A DNA stretch of 64,000 bases from Pseudomonas sp. B33.4 (GCF_034555375.1 NZ_CP140706.1:5803001-5867000); one strand, 5' to 3'; counted from the stretch's first letter, positions 9,853-19,127 are shown. A program made the numbers and translations. The notes: generated by a model from the sequence alone, not told the origin.

Positions 9853-10271
9853 CAACCGAGTTGACGCGGAATACGGTAGAGGTAGAACAGCACCGCCGTG
9901 GACAGTGCCAGCAGCATCAGCGGCACGGCTTCGAGACCGACAAACACCGCCAGCGCACCGATCCACGCCGGTAATGCAGCCGCTAGGAAAGCCGAACGAC
10001 GACGCGCTGCGAGAGCAATCCACGCGGCCGGTTCATCCGGGGTATCGAGGGCTTTTTGCGTGGCGATCAGCGCGTGTTTGTAACGGCCGAAAAACTTCAG
10101 GCTGACAAACATCGACGCGACGCCGGCGATGAAAAACGGCATCGCCAGTACCGGCAGAATCCCTTCGCCCTGACCAAACAGCGCGTTGAGCACGAACAAC
10201 GGCACCAGCGCCAGCGCGAGGTATTTCCACCAATCGACCGACAACCGGCGCCGCACCTGACCGCGGGTCAC
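9852..10271 (-). CDS. Small inner-membrane protein of unknown function
   Basis: 139 aa with about four hydrophobic segments: residues 16-35 ([18 protein letters not shown]), 38-58 ([21 protein letters not shown]), about 93-111 ([19 protein letters not shown]) and 114-132 ([17 protein letters not shown]). I recognise no family motif; it is too short to be a major-facilitator transporter. It overlaps ribA by 4 nt upstream and the BtuF-like gene by 3 nt downstream, so all three are translationally coupled. A role in cofactor uptake is suggested only by this context. Confidence 0.8.
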   Translation of the reverse strand: MTRGQVRRRLSVDWWKYLALALVPLFVLNALFGQGEGILPVLAMPFFIAGVASMFVSLKFFGRYKHALIATQKALDTPDEPAAWIALAARRRSAFLAAALPAWIGALAVFVGLEAVPLMLLALSTAVLFYLYRIPRQLG

Positions 10272-10885
10272 GCGCGATCAACCTCGCCCTGATGCTCGTT
10301 GCCCATCATGTGGTCGAGCTTGCTGGCCTTGGTTGCCAGGTAGAGTTTGTTGTGCGGGTTGTGCCCGGTGTGCAGCGGCACACGCTCGGCGACGGTAATG
10401 CCCATATCGGTCAAGGCTTTAACCTTGCGCGGGTTGTTGGTCATCAGACGCAGGGATTTCACGCCCAGATGCTCGAGCATCGGCAGGCACATCGCGTAAT
10501 CGCGCTGGTCAGCGGCAAAGCCCAGACGCTCGTTGGCTTCAACGGTGTCGGCGCCGCCGTCCTGCAATTCGTAGGCACGGATCTTGTTCAACAAGCCGAT
10601 GCCGCGACCTTCCTGACGCAGGTAGAGCAACACGCCCCGGCCTTCACGGGCGATGGCTTTGAGCGCGCCTTCGAGTTGCGAGCCGCAGTCGCAGCGCTGG
10701 CTGAACAAGGCATCGCCGGTCAGGCATTCGGAGTGCAAACGGCCGAGAACCGGGGCACCGTCGGCAATTTCACCCAGGCTCAACACGACGTGCTCGCGGC
10801 CGGTGGCTTCATCGAGAAAACCGTGCATGGTGAATTGCGCAAAAGGTGTTGGCAGCTTGGAAGCGGCGACAAAGACGACAGGCAC
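10268..10885 (-). CDS. ribA: GTP cyclohydrolase II
   Basis: 205 aa. It opens GTP to 2,5-diamino-6-ribosylamino-4(3H)-pyrimidinone 5'-phosphate, the first committed step of riboflavin synthesis. The zinc site is intact: Cys54 in [18 protein letters not shown], then Cys65 and Cys67. [19 protein letters not shown] and the C-terminal [10 protein letters not shown] segment are also characteristic. This is the catalytically complete copy; the GCH-II domain of the ribBA gene at 14446-15537 lacks these cysteines. First gene of a three-gene unit with the small membrane protein and the BtuF-like gene. Confidence 0.96.
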   Translation of the reverse strand: MPVVFVAASKLPTPFAQFTMHGFLDEATGREHVVLSLGEIADGAPVLGRLHSECLTGDALFSQRCDCGSQLEGALKAIAREGRGVLLYLRQEGRGIGLLNKIRAYELQDGGADTVEANERLGFAADQRDYAMCLPMLEHLGVKSLRLMTNNPRKVKALTDMGITVAERVPLHTGHNPHNKLYLATKASKLDHMMGNEHQGEVDRA

Positions 10886-11017
10886 CGGTGTGCTCCTGAT
10901 CTAAAGAGTCTGAAAATTCGCAGGCCGGCATTGTAACAGCAGGTTCCTACAGACGCTTAGGCTGAATTATCGGGCATAACGATCAAAAAGTTTGATAACT
11001 ACCCGGTCGACATGGAT

Positions 11018-11114
11018 CCCTGTAGGAGCTGTCGAGTGAAACGAGGCTGCGATCTTTTGATCTGGTTTTAGAATCAAGATCAAAAGATCGCAGCGTGCCG
11101 CAGCTCCTACAGGG
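11018..11114. repeat. REP pair, type B, overlapping the end of the solute-binding gene
   Basis: CCCTGTAGGAGCTG at 11018-11031 faces CAGCTCCTACAGGG at 11101-11114. Between them lie imperfect copies of the GATCTTTTGATC core (GCTGCGATCTTTTGATC and its complement). The right arm runs into the coding end of the gene at 11107-11859: the stop codon TAG (11107-11109) is part of the repeat. Confidence 0.85.
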
Positions 11115-11859
11115 GATTCGTCGCGCCCGTAGTGAAGGGATAGGGCTGCTTCCACTTCTCGAAGATCGGCTTCAACTCGCCGCTCTTCACCAACTGTTCC
11201 ATGCGTTGGTCATACAGCGCCATCAGCGCCCGTGCCTGTGGAGTGTCGGCAAAGCCAAGAAACAGCGGCAGCTCGGCCAGATGCGAATAGCGATATTGCG
11301 TTTGATCGGCCGCCGTTTTCACCACCGCTTCAATCTCGGTCAGCGCATCAATGTAGTAATCCGCCCGCCCCTGCTTGAGCATCGACAGAATGCCGGTACG
11401 ACGCTCGATCTGGTTATACCGCTTGATGTTCGGCAGGTAGTTTTCGTAACGATAGCCGCGTACCCAGGCCAGTCGATACTTGCCCAGCGTCGCCTGTGTC
11501 GGCGAGGGATTGCTCGCCAGACCCAACGCATAGATGTGGTCGGAATCGAAGTTCCAGTGCGGGTACAAGACCTTTTCGGCTTCGTCACGATAAGAGCCGA
11601 CCAGCGCGTCGACTTCCTTCAACTGCACCAAACCGACCGAACGGGTGTAGGGCACCGTGCGCATATCCAGCTTCACCCCGACCGGTTCGAACACCTTGCG
11701 CAACACGTCCCAACCCAGGCCATGGCCGTCGGCGGCGGTGTAGTCTTCCCAGTCTTCGCTGGCCAGATGGATGACCGCCGGCGTCGGCGCAGCTTCCTGC
11801 GCACCGGCCACGGTGCCCAGCAAAGCCAAAACCACTAACGCCAACCAGCGTCGAGCCAT
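11107..11859 (-). CDS. Periplasmic solute-binding protein (amino-acid-type, SBP_bac_3-like)
   Basis: 250 aa from the ATG at 11859, preceded by GAGGGG. Signal peptide MARRWLALVVLALLGTVAGA. The mature sequence (VIHLASEDWEDYTAADGHGLGWDVLRKVF and VPYTRSVGLVQLKEVDALVG) is the type of protein found both as stand-alone solute-binding proteins and in sensory modules. No permease or ATPase is adjacent, so transport is unproven and the ligand unknown. It follows pgpA by 37 nt and may be the last gene of the rib-nusB-thiL-pgpA operon. The final residues TNPL and the stop are encoded by a REP element, suggesting that the original C-terminus was replaced. Confidence 0.8.
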   Translation of the reverse strand: MARRWLALVVLALLGTVAGAQEAAPTPAVIHLASEDWEDYTAADGHGLGWDVLRKVFEPVGVKLDMRTVPYTRSVGLVQLKEVDALVGSYRDEAEKVLYPHWNFDSDHIYALGLASNPSPTQATLGKYRLAWVRGYRYENYLPNIKRYNQIERRTGILSMLKQGRADYYIDALTEIEAVVKTAADQTQYRYSHLAELPLFLGFADTPQARALMALYDQRMEQLVKSGELKPIFEKWKQPYPFTTGATNPL

Positions 11860-11896
11860 CCCTAGTCCCCTCACTTGCCCCTGATATCCCTTGGAA

Positions 11897-12400
11897 TCAG
11901 GCGAAAACCCACACCAGTCCCTGCATGGCCAGCCAGGCAAATACCCCCGCCAGCACGTCATCGAGCATGATCCCGACGCCGCCGTGAACATGTCGGTCGA
12001 TCCAGCGAATCGGCCACGGCTTGAGAATGTCGAAGAAGCGGAACACCAGAAAACCCGCGAGCAACCAGTACCAGCCTTCCGGCACCAGCCACAGGGTGAT
12101 CCACATCCCGACCATTTCGTCCCAGACGATACCTTCGTGGTCGTGTACCCGCAGATCGTCGGCGACCTTGCCGCACAGCCAGAAGCCGAACAGCATGGTG
12201 ATCCCAAGCATCAGCCAGTAACCCCAGTCGGGCAACATCTGCCACAACGGAATAAAGGGTAGCGCAACTAACGAGCCCCACGTGCCCGGGGCTTTCGGCA
12301 AGGTGCCGGAACCAAAGCCGAACGCGAGAAAATGCCAGGGATTGCGCCAGACCGACGGCGGAACGAATTCGGCCGGAACCTGTTTCGGGTGATCTGTCAC
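11897..12400 (-). CDS. pgpA: Phosphatidylglycerophosphatase A
   Basis: 167 aa. It removes the phosphate from phosphatidylglycerophosphate to give phosphatidylglycerol at the inner membrane. Seen: FGSGTLPKAPGTWGSLVALPF near the N-terminus, the acidic metal-binding segment VHDHEGIVWDEMVGMW in the middle and several hydrophobic helices, all typical of PgpA. The start overlaps the thiL stop (ATGA). The thiL-pgpA pairing is conserved in gammaproteobacteria. Confidence 0.96.
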   Translation of the reverse strand: MTDHPKQVPAEFVPPSVWRNPWHFLAFGFGSGTLPKAPGTWGSLVALPFIPLWQMLPDWGYWLMLGITMLFGFWLCGKVADDLRVHDHEGIVWDEMVGMWITLWLVPEGWYWLLAGFLVFRFFDILKPWPIRWIDRHVHGGVGIMLDDVLAGVFAWLAMQGLVWVFA

Positions 12401-13362
12401 GGTGTCTCCTGAAAATGTTGATAGCCCCGGATTTGCGGGGTGATGTCGTGCCCTTCGCGATCCAGCAGGACCACGCCCTGACCTTCTGACACACGACCGA
12501 TCACGTGGATCGGCCAGCCATTGGCCAGCAGCGCCGGCAACTCGACGGACGGTAGGGTGAACGCCAGCACGTAATCATCGCCGCCGCTCAGCGCTGCACG
12601 CTCGGCGCCGCGCTGACCGAGAAACGCCACTAATGCATCCGACAGCGGTACGCGCTCGCGTTCAATCTCAAGCCGCACCTTCGATGCCAGCGCAATATGG
12701 CCGCAATCGGCGAGCAGACCATCAGAGATATCCAGCGCTGAGGTAGCTTTGCCACGCAGGGCCTGACCAAGGGCCAGTTGCGGTTGTGGCGACCAGTAAT
12801 GATCGAGCAGCGGCTGGGCGATATCAGGCTCGGCATCACGCTGACCCAACACCAGCGGCAAAGCGCCGGCCGCATTGCCCAACTCACCGCCGACACAGAG
12901 CAAGTCGCCCGGTTGCGCGCCGCTGCGGGTCAACGCCTGACCCGCCGGCACTCGACCCAACACCGTTACTGTCAGACTCAACGGCCCGCGCGTGGTATCG
13001 CCGCCGACCAGCGCAACGCCGCAGCTCCGCGCCATGCGGTTCAAACCGCGGGCATAGGCTTGCAGCCAATCGGCAGTCACCGTCGGTACAGTCAGGGCAA
13101 GGGTAAAGGCAACGGGCGTGGCGCCCATGGCGGCCAGATCGCTGACCGCAACGGCCAGCGAGCGCTGACCGAGCAGAAACGGATCGCAGGGGTCGGCGAA
13201 ATGCACACCGGCCACCAGCGTATCGGTAGAGATCGCCAACTGCTCCCCAGGGGGAACAGCGAGCAAGGCGCAGTCATCGCCGATCCCCAGAGCAACGCCT
13301 TCGCCGCCCTGCGCACAAGGCGCGGCGGCGAAGAAGTTACGGATCAGCTCAAACTCGCCCAT
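12397..13362 (-). CDS. thiL: Thiamine-monophosphate kinase
   Basis: 321 aa. It phosphorylates thiamine monophosphate to the active cofactor thiamine diphosphate. Motifs seen: GEFELIRNFFA at the start, GIGDDCALLAVPPG, the Mg/ATP loop STDTLVAGVHF, VSDLAAMGATPVAFTLALT and VGGDTTRGPLSLTVT, and ALDISDGLLADCGHI in the C-terminal half. All belong to the PurM/ThiL ATP-binding fold. It starts 18 nt after nusB and is coupled to pgpA. Thiamine diphosphate is the cofactor of Dxs, also encoded in this window. Confidence 0.97.
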   Translation of the reverse strand: MGEFELIRNFFAAAPCAQGGEGVALGIGDDCALLAVPPGEQLAISTDTLVAGVHFADPCDPFLLGQRSLAVAVSDLAAMGATPVAFTLALTVPTVTADWLQAYARGLNRMARSCGVALVGGDTTRGPLSLTVTVLGRVPAGQALTRSGAQPGDLLCVGGELGNAAGALPLVLGQRDAEPDIAQPLLDHYWSPQPQLALGQALRGKATSALDISDGLLADCGHIALASKVRLEIERERVPLSDALVAFLGQRGAERAALSGGDDYVLAFTLPSVELPALLANGWPIHVIGRVSEGQGVVLLDREGHDITPQIRGYQHFQETP

Positions 13363-13380
13363 TGAAGTATCAAGCGCGTT

Positions 13381-13881
13381 TCAGCGCTTGAACGCCTTCA
13401 CTTCAGCTTCACGCAGGCGCGGGGCCAGCTTGTCGAGCACACCGTTGACGAACTTGTGACCGTCGGTGGAACCGTAGACTTTCGCCAGTTCGATCCCTTC
13501 GTTGATCACAACACGGTACGGCACGTCGACGCGCTTGAGCAGTTCCCAGGTCGACAGGCGCAGTACGCACAGTTCAACCGGGTCGAGCTCTTCGATGGTC
13601 AGGTCCAGGCACGGCGCCAACGCAGTGTCGATCTCGGTCAGACTGGCCGGAACACCGTGCAGGATGTCGTGGAAGTAGCTGGCATCGGCGAAGGTGAAAT
13701 CGTTATCGACGCGGAACTGCGCTTCGATTTCGTTCAGCGAAGTACTCGCCATGTGGCGCTGGTACAACGCTTGCGTCGCCAACTGACGGGCAGCGCGGCG
13801 CTTTTCACTTTTCGAAGGCTTGCCGGCGTCGGTTGGGCGCGGCTCGCGCGGGTTGAAACGATCGCTTTCGTCGCTAATCAC
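13381..13881 (-). CDS. nusB: Transcription antitermination factor NusB
   Basis: 166 aa, longer at the N-terminus than E. coli NusB (139 aa) because of a charged leader before the fold begins at about [20 protein letters not shown]. The core has helices ending [26 protein letters not shown] and [15 protein letters not shown]. With S10 it binds boxA RNA to allow read-through of rRNA operons. The start overlaps the ribH stop by 4 nt, as in many proteobacteria. Confidence 0.97.
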   Translation of the reverse strand: MISDESDRFNPREPRPTDAGKPSKSEKRRAARQLATQALYQRHMASTSLNEIEAQFRVDNDFTFADASYFHDILHGVPASLTEIDTALAPCLDLTIEELDPVELCVLRLSTWELLKRVDVPYRVVINEGIELAKVYGSTDGHKFVNGVLDKLAPRLREAEVKAFKR

Positions 13882-14354
13882 TTGGCCTCCAACTGCGCCA
13901 GCAGGCTGACCATTTCCAGAGCGGACAGGGCAGCTTCGGCACCTTTGTTACCGGCCTTGGTGCCGGAACGTTCGATGGCTTGCTCGATGGAATCAACGGT
14001 CAGGACGCCGAAAGCGACCGGAACACCGAACTCCATGGACACTTGGGCCAGACCCTTGGTGCACTCGCCTGCCACGTATTCGAAATGCGGAGTACCGCCA
14101 CGAATGACCGCGCCGAGGGCGATGATGGCGGCGAATTCACCTTTCTGGGCGACTTTCTGCGCAACCAGAGGGATTTCGAAGGCGCCAGGAGCGCGGATGA
14201 TGGTGATGTCGCTTTCGCTCACGCCGTGGCGAACCAGGGCATCAACTGCACCGCTGACCAGGCTTTCAACCACGAAGCTGTTGAAACGGCCCACTACCAA
14301 AGCGTAGTGGCCTTTAGGGGCGATGAAGGTACCTTCGATGGTCTTCAGGGTCAT
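13878..14354 (-). CDS. ribH: 6,7-dimethyl-8-ribityllumazine synthase
   Basis: 158 aa (also called ribE in Pseudomonas). It condenses 5-amino-6-ribitylaminouracil with 3,4-dihydroxy-2-butanone 4-phosphate. Characteristic segments: [20 protein letters not shown] at the N-terminus, [36 protein letters not shown] (containing the catalytic His region) and [20 protein letters not shown]. Family members assemble as pentamers or 60-mers. It lies 91 nt downstream of ribBA and overlaps nusB. Confidence 0.97.
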   Translation of the reverse strand: MTLKTIEGTFIAPKGHYALVVGRFNSFVVESLVSGAVDALVRHGVSESDITIIRAPGAFEIPLVAQKVAQKGEFAAIIALGAVIRGGTPHFEYVAGECTKGLAQVSMEFGVPVAFGVLTVDSIEQAIERSGTKAGNKGAEAALSALEMVSLLAQLEAK

Positions 14355-14445
14355 TCGTCAGTTCTCTTAAAGAGCCGGGACGCGTCTGCTACGCGTCCCT
14401 CAGTGATTTATTTGCCGCGAATTCGGGTCCGGAAACAACCGGTCA

Positions 14446-15537
14446 TTATTCGGAGGGCACGTATTCTACAACTTCCAGATCGAAACCGGATATCGCATTA
14501 AATTTCATTGGCGCAGACATCAAGCGCATTTTGCGTACACCAAGGTCACGCAGGATCTGCGAACCGGCACCGACGATGCTGTAAGTCGTCGGTTTTTTCG
14601 GCGCTGCCTGATCGCCGGTTTCACGGATATGCGCCAGCAACACATCGCCATCGAGCGGGTGACCGAGCAACAGCACCACACCGCTGCCCGCCTCGGCAAC
14701 CGCAGCCATCGCGGCGCGCAGGCTCCAGCGGCCCGGCTGCTTGACCATCAGCAGGTCGCGCAGCGGGTCCATGTTGTGCACGCGAACCAGAGTCGGTTCT
14801 TCGGCGCAAACAGTGCCCAACGTGAGGGCCATGTGCACATCGCCTTCCACCGAATCACGATAGGTCACCAGGTTGAATTGGCCCAGTTCGCTGTCCAGTG
14901 GCTGCTCGGCAATCCGCTGAACGGTACGTTCATGGATCATCCGGTAGTGAATCAGGTCGGCGATGGTGCCGATCTTGATGTTGTGTTCGGCGGCAAACGC
15001 TTCCAGTTCAGCACGACGGGACATGGTGCCGTCGTCGTTCATCACTTCGCAGATCACCCCGCTCGGCTCGAAACCGGCCATGCGCGCGAGGTCGCAAGCG
15101 GCTTCGGTGTGACCGGCGCGAGCGAGGGTGCCGCCGGCCTGGGCCATCAGCGGGAAGATGTGGCCCGGGCTGACGATGTCTTCAGCCTTGGCGTCCTTGG
15201 CGGCAGCCGCTTGCACGGTGCGCGCACGGTCAGCGGCGGAGATGCCGGTGGTCACGCCTTCAGCGGCTTCGATCGAAACAGTGAACTTGGTGCCGAAACC
15301 GGAGCCATTGCGCGGCGCCATCAGCGGCAGCTTCAACAGTTCGCAGCGCTCACGGCTCATCGGCATGCAGATCAGGCCACGGGCGTGCTTGGCCATGAAG
15401 TTGATGTGCTCGGCCTTGCAGCATTCGGCGGCCATGATCAGGTCGCCTTCGTTCTCGCGGTCTTCGTCATCCATGAGGATGACCATCTTGCCTTGGCGGA
15501 TGTCTTCAACCAGTTCTTCGATGCTATTGAGCGCCAC
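14446..15537 (-). CDS. ribBA: 3,4-dihydroxy-2-butanone-4-phosphate synthase with a degenerate GTP cyclohydrolase II domain (RibBA/RibBX)
   Basis: 363 aa. The N-terminal half (about residues 1-205) is a complete RibB domain: MVILMDDEDRENEGDLIMAA (acidic Mg site), HARGLICMPM, TGISAADRARTVQ and GHTEAACDLARMAG. The second half aligns in length with GTP cyclohydrolase II but lacks its zinc cysteines and the CLTGD...CDCG segment seen in RibA at 10268-10885, so it should not hydrolyse GTP. This resembles the RibBX type described in other gammaproteobacteria. It supplies the four-carbon substrate used by RibH next door. Annotation as bifunctional would be misleading. Confidence 0.93.
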   Translation of the reverse strand: MALNSIEELVEDIRQGKMVILMDDEDRENEGDLIMAAECCKAEHINFMAKHARGLICMPMSRERCELLKLPLMAPRNGSGFGTKFTVSIEAAEGVTTGISAADRARTVQAAAAKDAKAEDIVSPGHIFPLMAQAGGTLARAGHTEAACDLARMAGFEPSGVICEVMNDDGTMSRRAELEAFAAEHNIKIGTIADLIHYRMIHERTVQRIAEQPLDSELGQFNLVTYRDSVEGDVHMALTLGTVCAEEPTLVRVHNMDPLRDLLMVKQPGRWSLRAAMAAVAEAGSGVVLLLGHPLDGDVLLAHIRETGDQAAPKKPTTYSIVGAGSQILRDLGVRKMRLMSAPMKFNAISGFDLEVVEYVPSE

Positions 15538-15569
15538 AAGGCACCCCCCTTCTTTCGAAATTTAGAGCT

Positions 15570-16232
15570 TCAGGATTTGAGGTAGCCGTTTTGGGCTAGA
15601 AAGCTTTCAGTAATACCGCCAGCACTTGGCTCTGCAGCTTTGTCACCGAGGAGCAGACGCTCCAGATAACGCGCGAGCAAATCGACTTCCAGATTCACCC
15701 GGCGACCTGGCTTGTAGGACGCCATGATGGTTTCGCTCAGGGTGTGCGGGATGATCGTCAGCATGAATTCAGCGCCATCGACGGCGTTCACGGTCAGGCT
15801 GGTGCCGTCGACGGTGATCGAGCCTTTGTGGGCGATGTACTTGGCCAGCTCTTTCGGCGCGCGGATACGAAATTCGACGGCGCGGGCATTGTCGCTGCGC
15901 GAGACGATTTCGCCGACACCGTCGACGTGGCCGCTGACCAGATGCCCGCCGAGACGGGTGGTCGGGGTCAGGGCTTTTTCCAGATTGACCGGGCTGCCGC
16001 TTTTCAGGTCATTCATGGCGGTGCAATCCAGCGTTTCACGGCTGACGTCGGCGGCAAAGCCGTCGCCCGGCAGCTCAACCGCCGTCAGGCAGACGCCGTT
16101 GACCGCGATGCTGTCGCCGAGTTTGACGTCGCTCAGGTCGAGCTTGCCGGTAGCGACGTGGACCCGCACATCACCGCCCTTTGGGGTCAGTGCGCGGATA
16201 CTGCCGATGGATTCGATGATGCCGGTAAACAT
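15570..16232 (-). CDS. ribC: Riboflavin synthase, alpha subunit
   Basis: 220 aa (also named ribE). It dismutates two molecules of dimethylribityllumazine to riboflavin plus the pyrimidine that is recycled. Two lumazine-binding domains are visible: MFTGIIESIGSI...LGDSIAVNGVCLTAVE (residues 1-95) and GHLVSGHVDGVGEI...KGSITVDGTSLTVNAV (about 97-190). It sits between ribBA and ribD with short gaps of 32 and 47 nt, all in one direction. Confidence 0.97.
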   Translation of the reverse strand: MFTGIIESIGSIRALTPKGGDVRVHVATGKLDLSDVKLGDSIAVNGVCLTAVELPGDGFAADVSRETLDCTAMNDLKSGSPVNLEKALTPTTRLGGHLVSGHVDGVGEIVSRSDNARAVEFRIRAPKELAKYIAHKGSITVDGTSLTVNAVDGAEFMLTIIPHTLSETIMASYKPGRRVNLEVDLLARYLERLLLGDKAAEPSAGGITESFLAQNGYLKS

Positions 16233-16279
16233 GGGGTTCTCCTTGAGAACTAAGCCAGCGCTAACGCGATGGCCGGGAA

Positions 16280-17413
16280 TTATACGCTCGCCGAAAGGAC
16301 AGGGATGGCAGTGACTCGCCAGTCATCGCCCACCGCGCGAATTTCAGTGATTTTCAGCTCCGGCGCATCCTTCATATAAGCCAGCGGCCAGTCCAGCAGC
16401 GGACGCGCCGTGGAGCCGAGGAACTTGCCAGCGATGAAGATCACGAATTCGTCGACCAGACCGAGCTGAGCGAAAGCGCCGGCCAGACGCGGGCCGGCTT
16501 CGACCAGCACCTCGTTGACGCCACGATTGGCCAGCTCGATCAGCAATTGATGCAGATCGACCTGACCGTCATCACCCGGCACGATCAGGCATTCAGGGCC
16601 GTGAGCGTATTGCTCTTCGATCGCGACGCAGGTGGCGACCAACGCCGGGCCAGCCTTGAAGAACGGCGCATCCAGCGGCACCCGCAGGCGCCCGTCGATC
16701 AGCACGCGCAGCGGCGGTCGGCTCATGGCCAACGCGGTCTGCTCGCCATCCAGCCCCAACTCGTCGGCGCGCACGGTCAAACGTGCGCCGTCGGCCAGCA
16801 CGGTGTCGGCACCGGTCAGCACCACAGCGGCTTGAGCACGCAAACGCTGAACAGCCGAACGTGCGGCCGGGCCGGTGATCCATTGGCTCTCGCCGCTTTC
16901 CATCGCCGTGCGCCCGTCGAGACTCATGGCCAACTTGACCCGCACAAACGGCAAGCCGTGTTCCATGCGCTTCAGAAAACCTTGATTGAGCTTGCGCGCC
17001 TCGGCTTCGAGTACACCACTTTCAGTGGCGATACCGGCATCGGCCAGACGCTGCAAACCACGACCGGCAACTTGCGGATTGGGATCACGCATCGCCGCAA
17101 CGACGCGGCCAACACCGGCATTCACCAGCGCATCGGCGCACGGCGGCGTGCGTCCATGGTGGCTGCACGGTTCGAGCGTCACATAGGCGGTGGCGCCTCG
17201 GGCCAACTCACCGGCAGCGCGCAACGCGTGGACTTCAGCGTGTGGTTCGCCAGCGCGTTCATGCCAGCCTTCGCCGACAATCTGCCCGTCACGCACCACC
17301 ACACAGCCAACCCGAGGATTGGGATGGGTGGTGTAGTGACCCTTGCGCGCCAGTTCCAGCGCACGCGCCATGAAGTGGGCGTCGAGGATGGCCTGCTCGG
17401 CGGCGGTGGTCAT
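16280..17413 (-). CDS. ribD: Bifunctional diaminohydroxyphosphoribosylaminopyrimidine deaminase / reductase
   Basis: 377 aa. The N-terminal cytidine-deaminase-like domain carries the zinc ligands in [10 protein letters not shown] and [19 protein letters not shown] (about residues 54-105). The C-terminal reductase domain starts near [20 protein letters not shown] and has [10 protein letters not shown] and [16 protein letters not shown], as in the dihydrofolate-reductase-like fold. It performs steps two and three of riboflavin synthesis. The start codon overlaps the nrdR stop. Confidence 0.97.
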   Translation of the reverse strand: MTTAAEQAILDAHFMARALELARKGHYTTHPNPRVGCVVVRDGQIVGEGWHERAGEPHAEVHALRAAGELARGATAYVTLEPCSHHGRTPPCADALVNAGVGRVVAAMRDPNPQVAGRGLQRLADAGIATESGVLEAEARKLNQGFLKRMEHGLPFVRVKLAMSLDGRTAMESGESQWITGPAARSAVQRLRAQAAVVLTGADTVLADGARLTVRADELGLDGEQTALAMSRPPLRVLIDGRLRVPLDAPFFKAGPALVATCVAIEEQYAHGPECLIVPGDDGQVDLHQLLIELANRGVNEVLVEAGPRLAGAFAQLGLVDEFVIFIAGKFLGSTARPLLDWPLAYMKDAPELKITEIRAVGDDWRVTAIPVLSASV

Positions 17414-17874
17414 TCTTTCACCGGTTCGCGGGCGAGGCGGTCGATTTCTTCGCGGAACTCGTTGAGGTCCTGGAAGCGCTTGTACACCGAGGCGAAACGG
17501 ATGTAGGCGACTTCATCAAGCTTCTGCAATTCGGCCATCACCAGTTCGCCGACCACGAGGGATTTGACCTCGCGTTCGCCAGTGGCGCGCAGCTTGTGCT
17601 TGATGTGAACCAGAGAGGATTCGAGACGCTCGACGCTCACCGGACGTTTCTCCAGCGCGCGTTGCATACCGGCGCGGAGTTTTTCTTCGTCGAACGGTTG
17701 GCGGCTGCCGTCGGTTTTGATCAGGCGCGGCAACACCAGTTCGGCCGTCTCGAACGTCGTGAATCGCTCGCCGCAGGCCAGGCATTCACGCCGGCGGCGC
17801 ACCTGTTCGCCCTCGGCGACCAGACGCGAGTCGATGACCTTGGTGTCGTTGGCACCGCAGAAGGGACAGTGCAT
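17410..17874 (-). CDS. nrdR: Transcriptional repressor NrdR
   Basis: 154 aa from the ATG at 17874. Longer in-frame starts exist, but the family begins MHCPFCG. The zinc ribbon uses MHCPFCG and [15 protein letters not shown]; the ATP-cone domain follows ([25 protein letters not shown]). NrdR represses ribonucleotide reductase genes at NrdR boxes when dATP is high. First gene of the operon leading into ribD; the pairing nrdR-ribD is conserved. It is transcribed away from the YbaY lipoprotein gene, and the 128-nt gap must carry both promoters. Confidence 0.97.
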   Translation of the reverse strand: MHCPFCGANDTKVIDSRLVAEGEQVRRRRECLACGERFTTFETAELVLPRLIKTDGSRQPFDEEKLRAGMQRALEKRPVSVERLESSLVHIKHKLRATGEREVKSLVVGELVMAELQKLDEVAYIRFASVYKRFQDLNEFREEIDRLAREPVKE

Positions 17875-18002
17875 GGTGGCTGGCAACAAAAAAAGGGAGG
17901 GCCATGGTAGCGCATCCCGGTGGCAAGACAAGCCATAGGCTTTGCGGTATACAGAACGGCATGATCGTTTGATCCATGGATTTCATTTTGCTGGAGCATC
18001 CA

Positions 18003-18467
18003 ATGCCGTTACGTCCGCTCGTTTTGCTCAGTCTTTTCAGCCTGCTGGTGGCCTGTGGCAGCGATGCACCCAAGCCCCAGCCGCCAACACCGGGCCCGGC
18101 GCCGCAGCAAGCGCAGAAAAAAGCCAAAGAGGCCGCCGACCTTGGCCCGCTGCCAGCCTATCAACGAGAACTGAGTGGCACCCTGCAAGGCGTGCCGGCC
18201 GGTGCCGAAGTCGAACTGGCGCTGCTGGTGATCGACGAGAAGGATCGCCCACAACAATTGCTCGCCAGTTCCAGTCTGATCGGCAACAACCAGATCCTGC
18301 CATTCCGCCTACGTTTCAACCCGGATGCTTTTCCGGCCGGTGCACGGGTTGAGCTGCGCGGTCGCGCCAGTCAGTCCGGCCAGTTGATCCTGCATTTGCC
18401 GTCGCAGACGATCAGCCAGCCGACCACTCAGGCGTTGGGCCAACTGCAATTTGTCAAAGCACCATGA
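18003..18467 (+). CDS. YbaY-family lipoprotein
   Basis: 154 aa from the ATG at 18003, preceded by GGAG at a good distance. A lipoprotein signal ends in LLSLFSLLVAC, with the acylated Cys around residue 18. A Pro/Ala-rich linker follows, then the YbaY domain (LSGTLQGVPAGAEVELALLVIDE ... LPFRLRFNPDAF ... ARVELRGRASQSGQLIL). The residue after the Cys is Gly, so outer-membrane sorting by Lol is expected. Function unknown. The stop overlaps the start of the methyltransferase gene. Confidence 0.88.
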   Translation: MPLRPLVLLSLFSLLVACGSDAPKPQPPTPGPAPQQAQKKAKEAADLGPLPAYQRELSGTLQGVPAGAEVELALLVIDEKDRPQQLLASSSLIGNNQILPFRLRFNPDAFPAGARVELRGRASQSGQLILHLPSQTISQPTTQALGQLQFVKAP

Positions 18468-19120
18468 ATGCACCGCTCGACCTGCAATTGGCGTTAGGTG
18501 AATTGCTCGGCGACGCCAGACTCAAGGTCTGCGCGTTGCCGGACACTGATCTACAGCTATGGCTGATCGATGGCGACAACATGGATCGCCAATTCAGTCA
18601 GGAAGAAATTCAGCGAATTCTGCACGAGCCACCCTATTGGGGTTTCTGCTGGGCCAGCGGTCTGGCGGTGGCGCGTTATCTGGCAGAGTTTCCCGAGTGG
18701 GTACGCGGCAAACGCGTGCTGGATTTCGGCGCCGGTTCCGGGATTGCCGGGATCGCGGCGGCCAAGGCCGGGGCGCTGGAAGTGGTGGCGTGCGATCTCG
18801 ATCCGTTGGCGATTTCCGCGTGCAGGGCGAATGCCGCACTGAATAATGTAGAGATGAGTTATTCGACGGATTTCTTTGCCGAGGCCGATCGGTTTGATCT
18901 GATTCTGGTGGCGGATGTGTTGTATGACCGGGCCAATCTGCCCTTGCTTGATGCGTTTTTAAGCCGTGGGCGAGAAGCGTTGGTGGCGGATTCGCGGGTG
19001 CGGGATTTTCGCCATCCGTTGTATGAGCGAATTGAAATGCTTGAAGCGATGACGTTGCCGGATCTGGCCGAGCCTGAGGAATTTCGGCATGTCAGCCTTT
19101 ACCATGCGCGGCGTGATTGA
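18464..19120 (+). CDS. Class I SAM-dependent methyltransferase (PrmA/ETFB-lysine-methyltransferase-like)
   Basis: 218 aa. SAM-binding motif I is VLDFGAGSGIAGIAAAKAGA (about residues 85-104), followed by the acidic loop VVACDLDPLAISACRANAALNN and motif FDLILVADVLYDRANLPL. The resemblance is to the PrmA group and to the eukaryotic ETF-beta lysine methyltransferases. The PPYWGFCWASGLAVARYLAE segment upstream of motif I is typical of that group. The protein substrate is not known. It overlaps the YbaY lipoprotein gene by 4 nt and is followed by a REP. Confidence 0.85.
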   Translation: MNAPLDLQLALGELLGDARLKVCALPDTDLQLWLIDGDNMDRQFSQEEIQRILHEPPYWGFCWASGLAVARYLAEFPEWVRGKRVLDFGAGSGIAGIAAAKAGALEVVACDLDPLAISACRANAALNNVEMSYSTDFFAEADRFDLILVADVLYDRANLPLLDAFLSRGREALVADSRVRDFRHPLYERIEMLEAMTLPDLAEPEEFRHVSLYHARRD

Positions 19121-19127
19121 GATCGTT

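Noticed and set aside
10886..11017. FMN riboswitch upstream of ribA or ribD
   Set aside because: The 132-nt gap before the REP, and the short gaps within the rib operon, show none of the conserved RFN elements (AGGATA, GAACCC-type segments).
17875..17931. Extended N-terminus of NrdR
   Set aside because: NrdR starts with the zinc ribbon MHCPFCG; the added residues run through the intergenic part and have no ribosome-binding site.
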